Shown here: piece by piece, positions 7,589-8,426 of the stretch
How the letters are laid out: every line of letters begins with the position of its first letter
How positions within the stretch are numbered: position 1 is the stretch's first letter
DNA from: UBA1738 sp045577675
GTDB lineage: Bacteria; Bacillota; Clostridia; UBA1381
Assembly: GCA_045577675.1 (NCBI GenBank)
Contig: JAZNIV010000030.1
Coordinates: 1-8,426 of the forward strand
DNA: 8,426 nucleotides
Reading direction: 5' to 3'
Notes under the pieces: generated by a model
Database searches by the model: none
The model's input: only the letters and a program-made list of their open reading frames with translations
What the model was told of the DNA's origin: nothing
Made by a program: the position numbers and the translations under genes

Positions 7589-7603
7589 AGTATTTAATAC
7601 TAT
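7587..7603. promoter_or_regulatory. 17-bp operator-like perfect palindrome at the hemolysin III promoter
   Basis: ATAGTATT, central T, AATACTAT: eight-base arms, fully symmetric. It overlaps the -10 edge and the start point of the minus-strand promoter, the classic place for a repressor site. Its TAGTA..T..TACTA pattern recalls, from memory, the 17-bp FapR operators of lipid genes in Bacillus; the divergent DUF1836 protein is another candidate binder. The symmetry is seen; the regulator is inference. Confidence 0.55.
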
Positions 7604-7630
7604 ATTACCAAATAATCGTTATTTTGTCAA
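7602..7630 (-). promoter_or_regulatory. Promoter for the hemolysin III–acyl-CoA synthetase operon
   Basis: On the minus strand: a perfect -35 TTGACA at 7630-7625, 17-base spacer, and -10 TAATAT at 7607-7602 (four of six matches, including the key T, A and final T). The start would be near 7595, leaving a leader of about 45 bases. Two palindromes lie across the start and leader. Confidence 0.65.
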
Positions 7631-7673
7631 TAAGATATTAATATATTTATAGTAATAAATAAAATGAAATGTA

Positions 7674-7702
7674 TTGATTTAAAAGTAAAATAATGCTATA
7701 AT
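7674..7702 (+). promoter_or_regulatory. Promoter for the DUF1836 gene
   Basis: -35 TTGATT at 7674-7679, a 17-base spacer, and a perfect -10 TATAAT at 7697-7702 with an upstream TG (7694-7695), an extended -10. The start would be near 7709, giving a short leader with AAGGAG at 7721-7726. It diverges from the hemolysin III promoter; the two -35 boxes are about 43 bases apart. The rest of the 174-base intergenic region is plain A/T-rich sequence. Confidence 0.8.
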
Positions 7703-7734
7703 TATTAATATAAACAAAAAAAGGAGAAATTAAT

Positions 7735-8346
7735 ATGAATTATACAAAAAAAGCAGCCCTTGAATGTTTTGAGGAATGTAAAAAACTGCTTACAAAGCAT
7801 ACTCTCCCTTCCTGGGATGAGCTTCCATCAATCGACCTCTATATGGATCAGGTCATTGAGCTTGTTAATTCGTATATAGGGAATCTTGAGCTTTTATCAA
7901 GTGATGGTGTGGAAATAACCAGACCTATGATAAATAACTACGTAAAGCTTAAAATGATGCCTGCACCTGTTAAAAAGAAATATGGGAAGGTTCATCTTGC
8001 ATATATAATTGTAATTTGCACGTTAAAACAAAGCCTTAATATTTCAACAATACAAAAAATTCTTCCAAACGATATTCCAAATGATGCTGTTGAATATATA
8101 TATAATTCATTTGTTAAAAATCAAAAAGCAGCCTTTGAATATGCTTCAGAACAGGCAGACAGGATTGCAGGACCTATTGTAATAACAGAAGAAGGCAATC
8201 CGCAACGAATAGATGACCTAATCATGCAGATTGCCTCATCAACAAATATATTAAAGTGCCTGACTGAAAAGGTGGTTAATTTTCAGGGAGTCTGTGAAAG
8301 AATTTCTGTAAATAGTAGAAAAGCAAGGTCTTCTATGATAAAATAA
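7735..8346 (+). CDS. DUF1836 family putative transcriptional regulator, 3' end possibly altered by an insertion sequence
   Basis: A 203-residue protein of the DUF1836 family (PF08876), found in Bacillota and taken to bind DNA through a MerR-like helix-turn-helix. Family features seen: LPSWDELPSIDLYMDQVI (24-41), ITRPMINNYVKLKMMPAPVKKKY (61-83) as the probable DNA-binding helices, and HLAYIIVICTLKQSLNIS (87-104). From memory, the family includes B. subtilis YkrK, a regulator of the membrane-stress protease gene htpX. It starts at ATG 7735, eight bases after AAGGAG. It is divergent from the hemolysin III operon, whose promoter bears palindromes it might bind. About the last 19 residues (from Gln184) may be encoded by the left end of an inserted IS, giving a foreign tail; the conserved domain is intact. 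Confidence 0.82.
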   Translation: MNYTKKAALECFEECKKLLTKHTLPSWDELPSIDLYMDQVIELVNSYIGNLELLSSDGVEITRPMINNYVKLKMMPAPVKKKYGKVHLAYIIVICTLKQSLNISTIQKILPNDIPNDAVEYIYNSFVKNQKAAFEYASEQADRIAGPIVITEEGNPQRIDDLIMQIASSTNILKCLTEKVVNFQGVCERISVNSRKARSSMIK

Positions 8347-8363
8347 AAATCATAGGAGGCCTT
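8325..8363 (+). promoter_or_regulatory. Hairpin locking the ribosome binding site of the transposase gene
   Basis: Arms 8325-8339 (AAGGTCTTCTATGAT) and 8349-8363 (ATCATAGGAGGCCTT) pair over 15 bp, two of them G-U, with a nine-base A-rich loop. The right arm contains the AGGAGG site (8354-8359) of the ATG at 8369, so it would be hidden in read-through RNA. The DUF1836 stop codon (8344-8346) sits in the loop, so ribosomes finishing that gene would open the left arm. The lack of a T run after it argues against a terminator. Confidence 0.65.
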
Positions 8364-8368
8364 AAATT

Positions 8369-8426
8369 ATGGCAAAAGAGAAGAAAACAGTACACAAAGT
8401 ACAAATGACCGAAGGGAAAAGAAACA
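8369..8426 (+). CDS. Start of a probable IS256-family transposase (3' end outside window)
   Basis: ATG at 8369, nine bases after AGGAGG, opens a frame with no stop to the window end: 19 complete codons giving MAKEKKTVHKVQMTEGKRN. This lysine-rich start closely resembles, from memory, the N-terminus of IS256-type (Mutator-like, DDE) transposases common in clostridia. The catalytic region is outside the window, so the call rests on these residues and on the hairpin leader. Confidence 0.55.
   Translation, partial: MAKEKKTVHKVQMTEGKRN

Larger units (their letters stand above)
8286..8426 (+). mobile_element. Probable left end of an IS256-family insertion sequence (continues past window)
   Basis: Inferred from the transposase start at 8369. 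IS256-type elements have a terminal inverted repeat and a short leader before the transposase ATG, which here must fall inside the DUF1836 gene. A plausible tip is the GGGAGTCTGTG at 8286-8296, followed by TTTCTGTAAA; the exact edge is a guess. Neither the right end nor a target duplication is visible. Confidence 0.4.

Noticed and set aside
8330..8345. TATGAT/TAAAAT as a transposase promoter -10
   Set aside because: No acceptable -35 lies 16-18 bases upstream, and the sequence is accounted for by the hairpin.

Overview
The window looks like chromosomal DNA of a low-GC, strictly Gram-positive-type bacterium, most likely a Clostridia member (Bacillota), perhaps gut-associated. The grounds are strong AAGGAG-type ribosome binding sites before nearly every gene, A/T-rich sigma-A promoters, a secreted 'copper amine oxidase N-terminal' (stalk) domain protein, a DUF1836 regulator, and the start of what looks like a clostridial IS256-type transposase. 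No tRNA, rRNA or CRISPR array was seen. The assignment to a taxon is inference.

Layout. (1) Positions 1-2807, plus strand: the 3' part of a copper-exporting P1B-type ATPase (copA), cut by the window edge. It carries an extra heavy-metal-binding domain fused to its C-terminus, preceded by its own good internal ribosome binding site. Then, 14 bases on, comes tcdA (tRNA t6A dehydratase). (2) Positions 2797-2844: a perfect 22-bp inverted repeat that acts as a two-way terminator and encodes the last codons and stops of both converging genes. (3) Positions 2834-5158, minus strand: a promoter, citrate synthase, then a secreted stalk-domain protein, as a two-gene operon. (4) Positions 5167-7630, minus strand: a promoter with overlapping palindromes, a hemolysin III/PAQR-family membrane protein, then a long-chain acyl-CoA synthetase, very tightly coupled. 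(5) Positions 7674-8346, plus strand: a divergent promoter and a DUF1836 regulator gene. (6) From about 8286 to the window end: the probable left end of an IS256-family insertion sequence, whose transposase ribosome binding site is locked in a hairpin overlapping the end of the DUF1836 gene.

How the genes work together. The copper pump and its fused (or separately translated) metal-binding domain form a copper-efflux unit. The hemolysin III/acyl-CoA synthetase pair suggests membrane-lipid handling, and the divergent DUF1836 regulator shares a 174-base intergenic region with it that holds two operator-like palindromes, so local control is a reasonable hypothesis. Citrate synthase supplies central carbon metabolism. 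The copA part is visibly more A-rich in codon choice than everything after about position 2190, which points to transfer or an assembly join. All longest-ORF starts on the minus strand fall in or next to the ribosome binding site; I chose the next start in each case.
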